The notes under the pieces were generated by a model. That model was given only the letters and a program-made list of their open reading frames with translations, ran no database searches and had not been told where the DNA came from. A stretch of DNA of 64,000 nucleotides. Origin: Sinorhizobium meliloti. Lineage in GTDB: Bacteria > Pseudomonadota > Alphaproteobacteria > Rhizobiales > Rhizobiaceae. The stretch spans positions 2,547,976 through 2,611,975 of the forward strand of contig NZ_CP141212.1 of the NCBI RefSeq assembly GCF_035610345.1, written 5' to 3'. The position numbers and the translations under genes are program-made. Shown here piece after piece: positions 7,741-17,421 of the stretch; positions within the stretch are counted from its first letter, which is position 1; every line of letters starts with the position of its first letter.

Positions 7741-8466
7741 TCAATGGCGGCCGCCTTCGAGATAGGCCGCGCGAACCTCCGGATTGGCGAGGAGGTCCTT
7801 GCCTGACCCGCTCATCGTCACACGGCCGTTGACCATTACATAGCCTCGATCGGAAAGCTTGAGCGCTCCGAAGGCGTTCTGTTCGACGAGGAACACGGTG
7901 AGGCCCTCGGTCTTGTTGAGCACCTTGATCGCTTCGAAGATACCTTTGACGATCAATGGCGCAAGCCCGAGGGACGGCTCGTCGAGCAGCAGGAGCTTCG
8001 GACGGGCCATCAGAGCACGGCCGATCGACAACATCTGCTGCTCGCCTCCCGAAAGCGTCCCCCCACGCTGCGCCTGCCGCTCCTTGAGCCGCGGGAAAAG
8101 CGTGAAGACCTTCTCCACGTCTTCCTTGAAGTGCTTCAGATTGTCGAGGCTCGCACCCATCTGGAGGTTTTCGAGCACCGTCATGCGTGGGAAAATCCGG
8201 CGCCCTTCCGGCGACTGGGCGATCCTCAGACGCGCGATCTCATGCGTGGGCAGACGCGTGATGTCCTGGCCGTCGAAGTGGACCGAGCCGGTGCGCGCCT
8301 GCGGGCTGCCGCAGATCGTCATCATGAGCGTCGACTTCCCGGCGCCGTTGGCGCCGATCAGCGCGACGATCTCGCCACGATGGACCTCCATGTCCACGCC
8401 GCTCAGCGCGCGGATATTGCCGTAATAGGTCTCGACGCCTCTCACATGCAGCAGGGGCGCAGTCAT
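7741..8466 (-). CDS. livF: Branched-chain amino acid ABC transporter ATP-binding protein LivF
   Basis: A 241-residue ABC ATPase with Walker A GANGAGKST (about 37-45), signature LSGGEQQMLSIGRALM, Walker B LLLLDEPSLGLAP and switch His in FLVEQNA. Length and motifs match LivF. The ATG overlaps the livG stop by 4 bp (ATGA), showing coupled translation. Confidence 0.96.
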   Translation of the reverse strand: MTAPLLHVRGVETYYGNIRALSGVDMEVHRGEIVALIGANGAGKSTLMMTICGSPQARTGSVHFDGQDITRLPTHEIARLRIAQSPEGRRIFPRMTVLENLQMGASLDNLKHFKEDVEKVFTLFPRLKERQAQRGGTLSGGEQQMLSIGRALMARPKLLLLDEPSLGLAPLIVKGIFEAIKVLNKTEGLTVFLVEQNAFGALKLSDRGYVMVNGRVTMSGSGKDLLANPEVRAAYLEGGRH

Positions 8467-9350
8467 TGTCCGGGCCCCCCACGCTCGCCTTCGATTTCCT
8501 CGATTTCTCCGATCACCTCTTCAACCTCTTCGTCCTCGACACCCAGATAGGCCGCAATGACCTTTGGATCGTTCTTCACGAAGTCCGGGGTGCCGTCGGA
8601 AATCTTCTGACCGTATTCGAGCACGACGACGTGATCCGATATTTCCATCACAACGGACATATCGTGCTCGATCAACAGGATGGAGGTGCCGGTATCGCGG
8701 CGGATTTCTTGGAGCAGTTCATTGAGGGCGAGCGATTCGCGCGGGTTGAGACCCGCCGCGGGCTCGTCCAGGCAGAGAAGCTCCGGCCCGGTACACATTG
8801 CGCGGGCGATCTCGAGCCGCCGCTGGGCACCATAGGGCAGGTCGCCGGCCGGATCGTCGGCTCGCTCGGTCAGCGATGCCTTTTCGAGCCAGTGCCTGGC
8901 GAGCTCGATCGATTCCCTGGATGCTTCGCGATAGGCCGGGAAGCCGAACAGGCCGAGAATGGTATAGCCGGATGCCCGCATCAGCTTGTTGTGCTGGGCA
9001 ACGAGCAGGTTTTCGAGCACCGTCAGACCCGAGAACATGCGGATGTTCTGGAAGGTCCGAGCCACCTTGGCCTTTTTGGTGATTTCAAAATCCGGCAGCC
9101 GTTCCAGAAGGAATTCGGCGCCCGACTTCTGCCGCATGGTGATCATGCCCATCGTCGGTTTGTAGAAACCGGTGATGCAGTTGAACACCGTCGTCTTGCC
9201 CGCTCCGTTCGGACCGATCAGCGCTGTGATCTCGCCACGCTCCGCCTCGAAGGAGAAGTCGTTGATGGCCATGAGACCGCCGAAGCGCATCGACAGGCGT
9301 TCAACCTTGAGGATGGGATCTTTTGTCATGGTGTCGGTCCCAAAGGCCAT
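8463..9350 (-). CDS. livG: Branched-chain amino acid ABC transporter ATP-binding protein LivG
   Basis: A 295-residue ABC ATPase: Walker A GPNGAGKTT, Walker B LLCLDEPAAGLNP, switch LLIEHDM. A GAERR-type signature region (LPYGAQRRLEIARAM) is typical of LivG. The C-terminus carries an acidic extension (VEDEEVEEVIGEIEEIEGE) longer than in E. coli LivG. The start at 9350 overlaps the livM stop (TGATG); an ATG at 9329 (MTKDPILK) is possible. Confidence 0.95.
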   Translation of the reverse strand: MAFGTDTMTKDPILKVERLSMRFGGLMAINDFSFEAERGEITALIGPNGAGKTTVFNCITGFYKPTMGMITMRQKSGAEFLLERLPDFEITKKAKVARTFQNIRMFSGLTVLENLLVAQHNKLMRASGYTILGLFGFPAYREASRESIELARHWLEKASLTERADDPAGDLPYGAQRRLEIARAMCTGPELLCLDEPAAGLNPRESLALNELLQEIRRDTGTSILLIEHDMSVVMEISDHVVVLEYGQKISDGTPDFVKNDPKVIAAYLGVEDEEVEEVIGEIEEIEGERGGPGQ

Positions 9351-10735
9351 CAGCCGTGCCCCTCTTTGGTGAAGCTGCCGGAGATTGCCCTGCGTTCCCG
9401 CAGGAACGCGGTCGGCTCGCGTGATCCGACGAAGCCGCGCGGCTTCCAGACCATGACGACGACCATGGCGAGGCCGAAGATCAGCATGCGATAGAGTTCC
9501 GGCGTGAAGGTCGGTCCGAAGATCATCTTGAGGAAGGTCAGTTCACGCAGGATTTCCGTGCCGCCGATCATGACGACGGCGGCAATGGCGATACCCGTCA
9601 GCGAGCCCATGCCGCCGAGAACCACGATGGCGAGGATAACGGCCGATTCCAGGAAGACGAAGGATTCCGGCGAGACGAAGCCCTGACGCACGGCGAAGAA
9701 CGAACCGGCAAAGCCGCCGAACATCGCGCCCGTCGCAAACGCCGTCAGCTTGGTGGTGACGGTGTTGATGCCGAGGGAACGGCAGGCGATCTCGTCTTCA
9801 CGCAATGCCTCCCAGGCGCGGCCGATCGGCATCCGGCGCAGCCGGATCGTGACGAACGCCGTCAGCAGGGCGAGACCGAGGATCAGATAGAACAGGAAGA
9901 TCTTGTAATAGGCCGAAGACATCGGCAGGCCCATCATTGCCGCGAAGCCGTCCTTCGTGGCATCGAACTTGATACCGAAGAGCGTCGCCTTGGCGATGCC
10001 GGAAACGCCGAACGTGCCTTTGGTGACTTCCGTCCAATTGATCAGCACGAGGCGGATGATCTCACCGAAGGCGAGCGTCACGATCGCGAGGTAATCACCC
10101 CTGAGGCGCAGCACCGGAAAGCCGAGAACGACGCCCCAGCAGGCGGCGAGAAGGCCGGCAATCGGCAGCAGCACCCAGAAGGACAGGCCGAAATAGCTGG
10201 AGAGCAGCGCGTAGGAATAGGCACCGACGGCATAGAAGGCCACATAGCCGAGATCGAGCAGCCCGGCGAGACCGACGACGATGTTGAGGCCCCAGGCAAG
10301 CATCACGTAGATGAGGATCTGAATGCCGAAATTGTCGACCCATTTCAGCGATCCCTGGACGCCCACGAGCGCGACGATCACCGGTGGGTAGAACAGCAGC
10401 AGGATGACCGCGATCTTCGACCAGTTGCGGCTGAAGAAGGTCTCCTCCTTCACCACATCGGGCGCGGCCGCCTTTGCCGCCTTGCGCTGCGCCAGCCGCG
10501 GCTGGACATAGGCGACCATGAGAAAGCGGCCGACCATGGCGATGGCCACGAAGGTCGCAAGCAGGCCAAATCGCGGCGTGAGGATGAGCTCGTTGCGGAT
10601 GTTCTGGTCGGTCTTGAGGCCGACGAAGAGCACGAACATTCCGAGCGTGATGAGGCCCGCAAAGACAGCCTCGCGGAGCGCCCGCGCCGTCAGCTCGCTG
10701 CCGGCGCTTGCGGTTGTGGATGCGACATTTGCCAT
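9350..10735 (-). CDS. livM: Branched-chain amino acid ABC transporter permease LivM
   Basis: A 461-residue inner-membrane permease. An N-terminal region of about 120 residues with two or three membrane segments (DUF3382-like) precedes the permease core with LNIVVGLAGLLDLGYVAFYAVGAY, LRLRGDYLAIVTLAFGEIIRL and GRAWEALREDEIACRSLGIN, the EAA loop that contacts LivG/LivF. It forms the translocation channel with LivH. It starts 4 nt after the livH stop. Confidence 0.96.
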   Translation of the reverse strand: MANVASTTASAGSELTARALREAVFAGLITLGMFVLFVGLKTDQNIRNELILTPRFGLLATFVAIAMVGRFLMVAYVQPRLAQRKAAKAAAPDVVKEETFFSRNWSKIAVILLLFYPPVIVALVGVQGSLKWVDNFGIQILIYVMLAWGLNIVVGLAGLLDLGYVAFYAVGAYSYALLSSYFGLSFWVLLPIAGLLAACWGVVLGFPVLRLRGDYLAIVTLAFGEIIRLVLINWTEVTKGTFGVSGIAKATLFGIKFDATKDGFAAMMGLPMSSAYYKIFLFYLILGLALLTAFVTIRLRRMPIGRAWEALREDEIACRSLGINTVTTKLTAFATGAMFGGFAGSFFAVRQGFVSPESFVFLESAVILAIVVLGGMGSLTGIAIAAVVMIGGTEILRELTFLKMIFGPTFTPELYRMLIFGLAMVVVMVWKPRGFVGSREPTAFLRERRAISGSFTKEGHG

Positions 10736-10739
10736 GGAA

Positions 10740-11642
<903 letters not shown>

Positions 11643-12035
11643 CAATCTTCCCCTGGACCGGATCCTGTCGGTCCGATCTCTTGTTTTTTAATACTCGTTT
11701 TCGAGCATGTGCTAGGCCCGATTTCATACCGCTTTCAATTGAAAATGAAAGCTAAAAAATGCGCCACCACCAAATTGTTCCGCGATAAAATCGATTTGAC
11801 ACTTTTCGAGCCGGAAAAATGAAAATTTCAGCAGCATTCGCTTGCGAAATAGCCTCCTTCGGCAGCAAAGGGCAGAAAGCGGCAATGAAGCGGGGCGCAT
11901 TACCGTGGGCGGAAGCCCCATCCCGCCGCGGCAAATGACCCGCGCAGCAATTCAAGTGCTACAGTGGCCGTTGCCCGTCTGATAAGAGGCGAAGCGCTCC
12001 AAAGCGAATCGCCTCGACCGCAAGAACAGGAAGCA
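11643..12035. promoter_or_regulatory. Divergent livH / cysQ intergenic region
   Basis: This 393-bp gap carries two inverted repeats on the livH side: GGACCG-N8-CGGTCC at 11655-11674, directly upstream of the livH ribosome-binding site, and GCTTTCA-N8-TGAAAGC at 11731-11752 within an AT-rich stretch. The first could form a leader hairpin, the second an operator, for example for an Lrp-type regulator; neither assignment is proven. No other gene is seen here. Confidence 0.4.
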
Positions 12036-12812
12036 ATGCTGGACATACTGGAGACATCGGCGCTCGCCGCCGGACAAGCAATCCTGGAAATTTACCGGGC
12101 CGGGCCGGCCGTCACCTACAAGGCTGACGCCTCGCCCGTGACCGATGCGGACCACCGCGCCGAGCAGATCATCCTTGCCGATCTGGCGGCTGCCTTCCCG
12201 GATATACCGGTCGTCGCGGAGGAAGAGGTCGCCGCAGGCCACGCTGCCGATATCGCCGGAACGCGCTTCTTCCTCGTCGACCCGCTGGACGGCACGAAGG
12301 AATTCGTCGAGCGCAACAGCCATTTCACCGTCAATATCGGCCTCATAGAAAGCGGCGCACCCGTCGCCGGCGTCGTCTATGCACCGGCTCTCGGCCTCAT
12401 CTATTCGGCGGCCGCGGGCATGGCGAAGAAGGCGGCGGTCGAGGATGGCCAGGTCACGGGCGAATGGACCACAATCGGCTGCCGCCGCTGCGGCGACCGG
12501 CCGATGGCGCTGACCAGCCGCTGGCACAACAGCCCCGAAACGATCTCCTTCCTCACCGATCAGGGCATCAGCGACCATGAGGCCGTCGGCTCGTCGCTGA
12601 AGTTTTGCCTGCTGGCGGAAGGCATTGCCGACATCTATCCGCGCTTCAGCCGGACGATGGAGTGGGACACCGCGGCAGGCGACGCGATCCTGAGGGCGGC
12701 AGGTGGCCAGACACTGACAATGGCGGGCAATCCGCTCGCCTACGGCAAGCGCAATCAACCGGATGACAGCGACTTCGCCAATCCCTGGTTCATCTCGCGC
12801 GGCAGGGCGTAG
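12036..12812 (+). CDS. cysQ: 3'(2'),5'-bisphosphate nucleotidase CysQ
   Basis: A 258-residue inositol-monophosphatase-fold enzyme: VVAEEEVAAG (metal-binding Glu), DPLDGTKEF and MEWDTAAGDAIL, the three metal-site motifs of the family. CysQ removes the 3'-phosphate from PAP formed in sulfate assimilation. The start at 12036 follows AGGAAGCA; an upstream in-frame extension to 11964 lacks similarity. Monocistronic, divergent from livH. Confidence 0.9.
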   Translation: MLDILETSALAAGQAILEIYRAGPAVTYKADASPVTDADHRAEQIILADLAAAFPDIPVVAEEEVAAGHAADIAGTRFFLVDPLDGTKEFVERNSHFTVNIGLIESGAPVAGVVYAPALGLIYSAAAGMAKKAAVEDGQVTGEWTTIGCRRCGDRPMALTSRWHNSPETISFLTDQGISDHEAVGSSLKFCLLAEGIADIYPRFSRTMEWDTAAGDAILRAAGGQTLTMAGNPLAYGKRNQPDDSDFANPWFISRGRA

Positions 12813-12825
12813 GCCGCAACGGCAG

Positions 12826-13212
12826 TCACATGTCTCTTGAAGAGGCGGCCGTGGCGATGAGGCTGCTGAGCGTTCCCTCGCTGAAGGGTTTGTCGATCCT
12901 CGGAACATCGCGAAGATGGCTCGGCAGCGCCAACAGTTCCCCATAGCCACTGGTGAAGCCGAAGCTGATGCCCCGCGCCATCAGCGCATCGGCAACGGCA
13001 AAGCTCGTGTCGTCCCCCAGGTTGATGTCGAGAATTGCGAAATCGAACGTATGATCGGCGATGAGTTCCATCGCCTTTGCCCTGGTGGTGGCGACGTGAA
13101 CGCTCGTCACCCCGAGTGCGACGAGCATCTCTTCCATGTCCAGAGCGATAAGGAAATTATCCTCTAGGACGAGGACTGACTTGATGGCCGGCGGAACCTG
13201 ACTGACTGGCAT
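12826..13212 (-). CDS. Stand-alone response-regulator receiver protein
   Basis: A CheY-like receiver domain with no output domain: VLVLEDN (acidic pocket), AILDINLG (phospho-acceptor Asp), FTSGYG (Thr/Ser switch) and IDKPF (Lys). It would relay a phosphoryl group from an unidentified kinase; none is adjacent. The ATG at 13212 has an AGGA about 10 nt upstream and gives 128 residues; the ATG at 13251 gives 141 residues but no clear SD. Confidence 0.82.
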   Translation of the reverse strand: MPVSQVPPAIKSVLVLEDNFLIALDMEEMLVALGVTSVHVATTRAKAMELIADHTFDFAILDINLGDDTSFAVADALMARGISFGFTSGYGELLALPSHLRDVPRIDKPFSEGTLSSLIATAASSRDM

Positions 13213-13336
13213 TATATCTGCATCCTCGGCCTCTCGATTTTCCGAGACCATAAAGAAGCGGCTAATAGAACACCCGGGAGGCCGGGCGCATTTAAAAAAG
13301 ACATGTTGTACGTAATTAGACGCATGACGATTCGCA

Positions 13337-14089
13337 TCAAATCAGCGGCCGCTTCGGCTCGCTGAATCCGTCCCAGCCCGCAAGCGCAAGCAAGCCGTCG
13401 ATATCGTGGACGGCGCAGCCCTTCTCGGCCCAGCGCAGGAGGCCCCTGGCAGCCAGCTTCTTCAGCGTCTTGTTGGTGTGGACGATCGAGAGGCCGAGCG
13501 TGTCGGCAACGTGTTGCTGCGTGACGGGAATAACGGTCCAGCCGCCGCGGAAGAGCTCCAGCGTGGCGGCTCTCTGGTAAAGAAAGGCGATGAGGTAGGC
13601 TGCCCGCTCCAGAGCGGAACGGCGGCCGATGCTCAGCAGATTCTCGTCCAGCATCCGCTCCTCACGCGCTGCGATCCAGGTCAGGTCATAGGCGAGGTCG
13701 GGATGCTGCCTGTAAAGTTCGCCGAGCCTGTCGCGCTGGAAGACGCAGAGCACGACCGGCGAAAGCGCCTCGATCGAATGCTGCATCTCGCCCATGAGAG
13801 TGCCTTGCAGCCCGACGATATCGCCCGGCATCACGTAGTTCAGGATCTGCCGCCGGCCGTCATCGAGCATCTTGTAGCGAAAACCCCATCCGGAAAGCAC
13901 GGTGAACAGATGCTCGCTTTGCTCCCCCTCCGCGAGTATCGTCGCGCTCGCATCGAAGACGAGCTCGCCGATCTTGAAGTGGGAGACGAATGCAAGTTCT
14001 TCCGCCTTGAAGGGGCGAAACAGCGGAAGCGGGCGCAAGGGACACTCTTTGCAGGGCGTGCCTTTGTTGAATTTGCCTTCGGTTATCAT
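13337..14089 (-). CDS. Crp/Fnr-family transcriptional regulator
   Basis: A 250-residue regulator: N-terminal CKECPL (Cys13, Cys16), a cyclic-nucleotide-like beta barrel (ILAEGEQSEHLFTVLSGW, ILNYVMPGDIVGLQG), a dimer helix, and a helix-turn-helix near 188-210 (VTQQHVADTLGLSIVHTNKTLKKL). The two N-terminal cysteines are fewer than the four-cysteine cluster set of Fnr, so oxygen sensing is uncertain. It is divergent from the SDR/VOC cluster but a regulatory link is not shown. Confidence 0.88.
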   Translation of the reverse strand: MITEGKFNKGTPCKECPLRPLPLFRPFKAEELAFVSHFKIGELVFDASATILAEGEQSEHLFTVLSGWGFRYKMLDDGRRQILNYVMPGDIVGLQGTLMGEMQHSIEALSPVVLCVFQRDRLGELYRQHPDLAYDLTWIAAREERMLDENLLSIGRRSALERAAYLIAFLYQRAATLELFRGGWTVIPVTQQHVADTLGLSIVHTNKTLKKLAARGLLRWAEKGCAVHDIDGLLALAGWDGFSEPKRPLI

Positions 14090-14296
14090 GAGGTATCTCG
14101 AGGCCCGGCGGACCGGAGCAGATGGGGCAGACTTGACACACTAGCATGGCGCAAAAGAACGACAAGACCGAAGACGAAAGCTGGTGAACGTGGCAACGCA
14201 GCACGCATTTTTCCCGTCGCGCTCCACGCAGTCTCATGGACTTGCCGGCGCGCAGACCCTATGTCTGCCTGATCCGTTCCAAGCAGAATCGAAACC

Positions 14297-15172
14297 ATGC
14301 TGTCCTACTCCGCCATAGCCAAGAACAACGTCGCCGTCGTGACCGGCGCCGCCTCCGGCATCGGCCTTGCCTCGGCGCGGCGCTTCGCCAGCCTTGGAAT
14401 GAAGGTTGTGCTCGCCGATCTCGGCGGCGAGAGATTGCACGCGGCGGCGGCCGAGGTCTCGAAGGTCGCTTCGGGCGGCTCCGGCGATGTCGCGGCGATC
14501 GAAGCCGATGTGTCGCGGGCCGACGACCTCGTGGCTCTGGCGCGTGCCACGCAAGAGCGCTTCGGACACGTGCATGTGCTGATGAACAATGCCGGCATCC
14601 AGCCTGGCAGCTCTGTTTTCGGCCCACTGGAAAACTGGGAGGCCGTGATCGGCGTCAACCTCTGGGGCGTCATCAACGGCTCGCGCATTTTCGCGCCGGC
14701 AATGATCGCCCATGGAGAGCCCGCGCTGATCATCAACACGGGGTCCAAGCAGGGCATCACCACGCCGCCCGGCGATCCGGCCTACAATCTGTCGAAAGCG
14801 GGCGTGAAGGTCTTCACCGAGGCCCTGCAGCACGAGTTGCGCAATACCGAGGACTGCAAGGTCAATGCGCATCTGCTGATCCCCGGTTTCGTCTACACGT
14901 CCCTCACCGCGCAGGGACGCACCGAGAAGCCGGCGGGCGCCTGGACGCCGGAACAGACGGTGGACTTCATGATGGAGAGCCTTGCCCGCGGCGACTTCTA
15001 TATCCTTTGCCCCGACAACGACGTCGCGCGTTCAACGGATGAAAAGCGCATCCTCTGGGCAGCGGGAGACATCGTCGAGAACCGGCCGCCCCTATCGCGC
15101 TGGCATCCGGAATACGGCGGAGCCTTCCAGTCGTTTCTCGCCGGGACGACGGCAGGGAGGACAAAACCGTGA
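14297..15172 (+). CDS. Short-chain dehydrogenase/reductase
   Basis: A 291-residue SDR: TGAASGIG cofactor loop (about 17-24), LMNNAGIQ, and a catalytic set with Ser in INTGSKQG, Tyr and Lys in YNLSK. Asp in VVLADLGG suggests NAD preference. It oxidises or reduces an unidentified alcohol/carbonyl. Its TGA overlaps the GTG start of the VOC-esterase fusion (GTGA), so both act in one operon, probably on the same class of compound. Confidence 0.9.
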   Translation: MLSYSAIAKNNVAVVTGAASGIGLASARRFASLGMKVVLADLGGERLHAAAAEVSKVASGGSGDVAAIEADVSRADDLVALARATQERFGHVHVLMNNAGIQPGSSVFGPLENWEAVIGVNLWGVINGSRIFAPAMIAHGEPALIINTGSKQGITTPPGDPAYNLSKAGVKVFTEALQHELRNTEDCKVNAHLLIPGFVYTSLTAQGRTEKPAGAWTPEQTVDFMMESLARGDFYILCPDNDVARSTDEKRILWAAGDIVENRPPLSRWHPEYGGAFQSFLAGTTAGRTKP

Positions 15173-16725
15173 CGAGCGGCATTCACCACATCACCCTGAT
15201 CGCCCGCAAGGTACAGGCCAATGTCGATTTCTATGTCGGCTTCCTGGGGCTGCACCTCGTCAAGCGGACCGGCGGCTACGAAGATCCCAATCAGTTGCAT
15301 CTCTTCTATGGCGACGCCGCGGGCTCGCCGGGCTCTCTCGTGAGTTTCCTGGTCTGGGAGGACGGCTCTCCGGGCCGGGTCGGTCACGGCCAGCCGAGCG
15401 AGATCGCCTTCGCCATTCCGCCTGACAGCATCGGCTACTGGATGACGCGAGCGCTGAAGTTCAACATCCAGGCGACCGGCCCGTCGCAGGAATTCGGCGA
15501 ACCGGTCCTGCGTCTGAAGGACCCGGACGGCGTGATCGTCAAGCTGGTGGGAACGAACGCGCTTGCGGAGCCTGCGCCCTGGGCGGGACGCGACATCCCC
15601 GAAACGGACTCCATCCGCCGCTTACGCGGCGCGACGGTGCTCACGGAAAAACCGAAAGACACGGCGCACTTCCTTCAAAACCACTTCGGCTACACCGAGA
15701 CGGGAGCGACGGAGAGCATCCGTCGCCTCACCTCCTCGTCCGGGGACGTGATCGATGTCCGCGATGCCGGCGGCTTCTGGAGTGCCGCCCCTGGTACCGG
15801 CACGATCGACCACATCGCCTTCCGCGCCCCCGATGAGGCGACCGTGCTTGCGGTGAGAGCCGATCTCGAGCAGGACCACGCCGGCGCCACCAATGCGCAT
15901 GACCGGAAATATTTCTTCTCGCTCTATGTGCGCGAGCCCGGCGGTGCGCTCTGCGAGCTCGCTACGGACGGGCCCGGCTTTACCGTCGATGAAGCTCCGG
16001 ATGCTCTCGGCACGACGCTGTTCCTGCCCCCGCATCTGGCGAGCGATCCCACGGCAACGCTGGTCAGGCTGCCGCAATTTGCGCTGCCCGGCGAACCCAG
16101 GGTGCCGCAGCGCGAGCTTCCTTTCATCCATCGGTTCCACCGTCCGGAGAAGGCGAACGATCGCACCTTCGTGCTGCTGCACGGCAGCGGCGGCAACGAA
16201 ATCGATATGCTGCCCTTCGGCCGTCAGCTCGATCCGCATGCGACTCTCCTGGGCGTGCGCGGCCGAAGCACCGAGGAAGGCTTCCCGCGCTGGTTCCGGC
16301 GCTTTTCGATGACGAAATTCGACCAGCAGGACATTCGCTCGGAAGCGGAAGCGTTTGCCGCCTTCGTCGAGGGCGCGCGCGAGAGCTATGGCCTCGACCC
16401 GGAGAAAACCGTGTTCATCGGCTACTCGAACGGCGCCAACCTGCTCGCCGCGGTGCTGCATCTCCACCCGGGCATTGTCAGGAACGCGGTGCTGATGCGC
16501 GCGATGGCGGCGCTCGAAAGCGCGCCGGAACCGGACCTTGCCGGCACCAAAGTGCTGATGCTCACCGGCAAGGACGACCCCTACGGCAAGCACGCGCCGG
16601 AACTGAAGAGGGCGCTCAGGGCCAGCGGAGCCGATTTCGAGGAAGTCGACCTCGATACCGGCCACGGAATAGGCGTCGAAGACATCGCCGTTATCCGGCC
16701 CTGGCTCGCGGAATCCGGCCTCTGA
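15169..16725 (+). CDS. Fused VOC ring-cleaving dioxygenase and alpha/beta hydrolase (MhqO-MhqD-like)
   Basis: A 518-residue two-domain protein with a GTG start coupled to the SDR gene. Residues about 1-290 form paired VOC modules with metal-ligand candidates in GIHHIT (His5/His6), IDHIAF and LCELATDGPGF, the pattern of MhqO-type extradiol dioxygenases. Residues about 315-518 form a carboxylesterase/phospholipase-type hydrolase: LLHGSGGNE, nucleophile in GYSNGAN (Ser420), Asp469/470 in KDDPYG, His499 in GHGIG, resembling MhqD. In Bacillus subtilis mhqO and mhqD are separate genes induced by methylhydroquinone. The fusion suggests ring cleavage followed by hydrolysis on one chain; the substrate is not known. 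Confidence 0.87.
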   Translation: MTSGIHHITLIARKVQANVDFYVGFLGLHLVKRTGGYEDPNQLHLFYGDAAGSPGSLVSFLVWEDGSPGRVGHGQPSEIAFAIPPDSIGYWMTRALKFNIQATGPSQEFGEPVLRLKDPDGVIVKLVGTNALAEPAPWAGRDIPETDSIRRLRGATVLTEKPKDTAHFLQNHFGYTETGATESIRRLTSSSGDVIDVRDAGGFWSAAPGTGTIDHIAFRAPDEATVLAVRADLEQDHAGATNAHDRKYFFSLYVREPGGALCELATDGPGFTVDEAPDALGTTLFLPPHLASDPTATLVRLPQFALPGEPRVPQRELPFIHRFHRPEKANDRTFVLLHGSGGNEIDMLPFGRQLDPHATLLGVRGRSTEEGFPRWFRRFSMTKFDQQDIRSEAEAFAAFVEGARESYGLDPEKTVFIGYSNGANLLAAVLHLHPGIVRNAVLMRAMAALESAPEPDLAGTKVLMLTGKDDPYGKHAPELKRALRASGADFEEVDLDTGHGIGVEDIAVIRPWLAESGL

Positions 16726-16728
16726 GCG

Positions 16729-17286
16729 TCATGCCTTCCCGGCGACGTGATCGGCGAAGGCCTGTACGAAGCCGCGCAGCCTCTCCAGGGTCTGATCGTC
16801 CTTCAGCTGCCCGTCGCCGTCGAACAACGTATCGGCTTTCGGCACCATCAGCCGCTTGCCCGACCACATTTCGGCGCCGAGCGTCCGCATCACCGACAGC
16901 CAGGCGTTTTGGCTGAGAATGGTCCCGAAGCTTCCCGAAGATGCGCCGGCGAGCGCGAACGGCCGGCCGCCGAAGACCTTCTTTATGTCGGCTGGCGGGC
17001 GACTCAGCCAGTCGATCGCATTCTTGAAAACACCCGGGACCGAATTGTTGTATTCCGGCGTAAAGAAAATGACGCCGTCCGCCGCGACGATCTTCTGCTT
17101 CAGCGCTTCCGCAGCGGCCGGAACGCCGCTTTCGGCCTCCACGTCTCCGTCATACAGCGGAATGCCATGCAAGGTCGCGGTCTCGAATTCCACCCCGTCC
17201 GGCGCCACCGCTTGTGCGGCCTTGAGCAATGCAGTGTTGAAGGAGGCCTTCCGCAGACTGCCCGATATGCCGAGAAGCTTGGTCAT
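16729..17286 (-). CDS. NADPH-dependent FMN reductase (azo/quinone reductase family)
   Basis: A 185-residue flavodoxin-like protein: GISGSLRKASFNTALL (FMN phosphate loop), FFTPEYNNSVPGVFKNAIDWLSRP and ALAGASSGSFGT. Such enzymes reduce quinones, azo dyes or chromate with NADPH. It converges on the VOC-hydrolase gene with 3 nt between stops and is transcribed with or near the downstream VOC dioxygenase. The start at 17286 gives the canonical MTKLLGISGS N-terminus. Confidence 0.92.
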   Translation of the reverse strand: MTKLLGISGSLRKASFNTALLKAAQAVAPDGVEFETATLHGIPLYDGDVEAESGVPAAAEALKQKIVAADGVIFFTPEYNNSVPGVFKNAIDWLSRPPADIKKVFGGRPFALAGASSGSFGTILSQNAWLSVMRTLGAEMWSGKRLMVPKADTLFDGDGQLKDDQTLERLRGFVQAFADHVAGKA

Positions 17287-17368
17287 GAACGACAAATTCC
17301 TTTCGCTGGCGCGATGCCGCGCAAATCCCGCGTCAGTCAAAAAACTAGCGGGCTCGCGGCAAAAGGAA

Positions 17369-17388
17369 AGCCGGAATCGCTTCCGGCT
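17369..17388 (-). terminator. Rho-independent terminator of the VOC dioxygenase gene
   Basis: A perfect 8-bp stem AGCCGGAA / TTCCGGCT with a 4-nt loop is followed on the minus strand by a pyrimidine-rich TTTCCTTTT tail, 33 nt past the stop at 17422. It lies between this gene and the FMN reductase, so the two may be separate transcripts. Confidence 0.75.
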
Positions 17389-17421
17389 CTTCATGTCCCG
17401 GCCCGGCGAGAACGGCAGCCG

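Noticed and set aside
12826..13251. Longer receiver-domain protein from ATG 13251
   Set aside because: No SD at that start; ATG 13212 has a plausible AGGA. Kept as alternative only.
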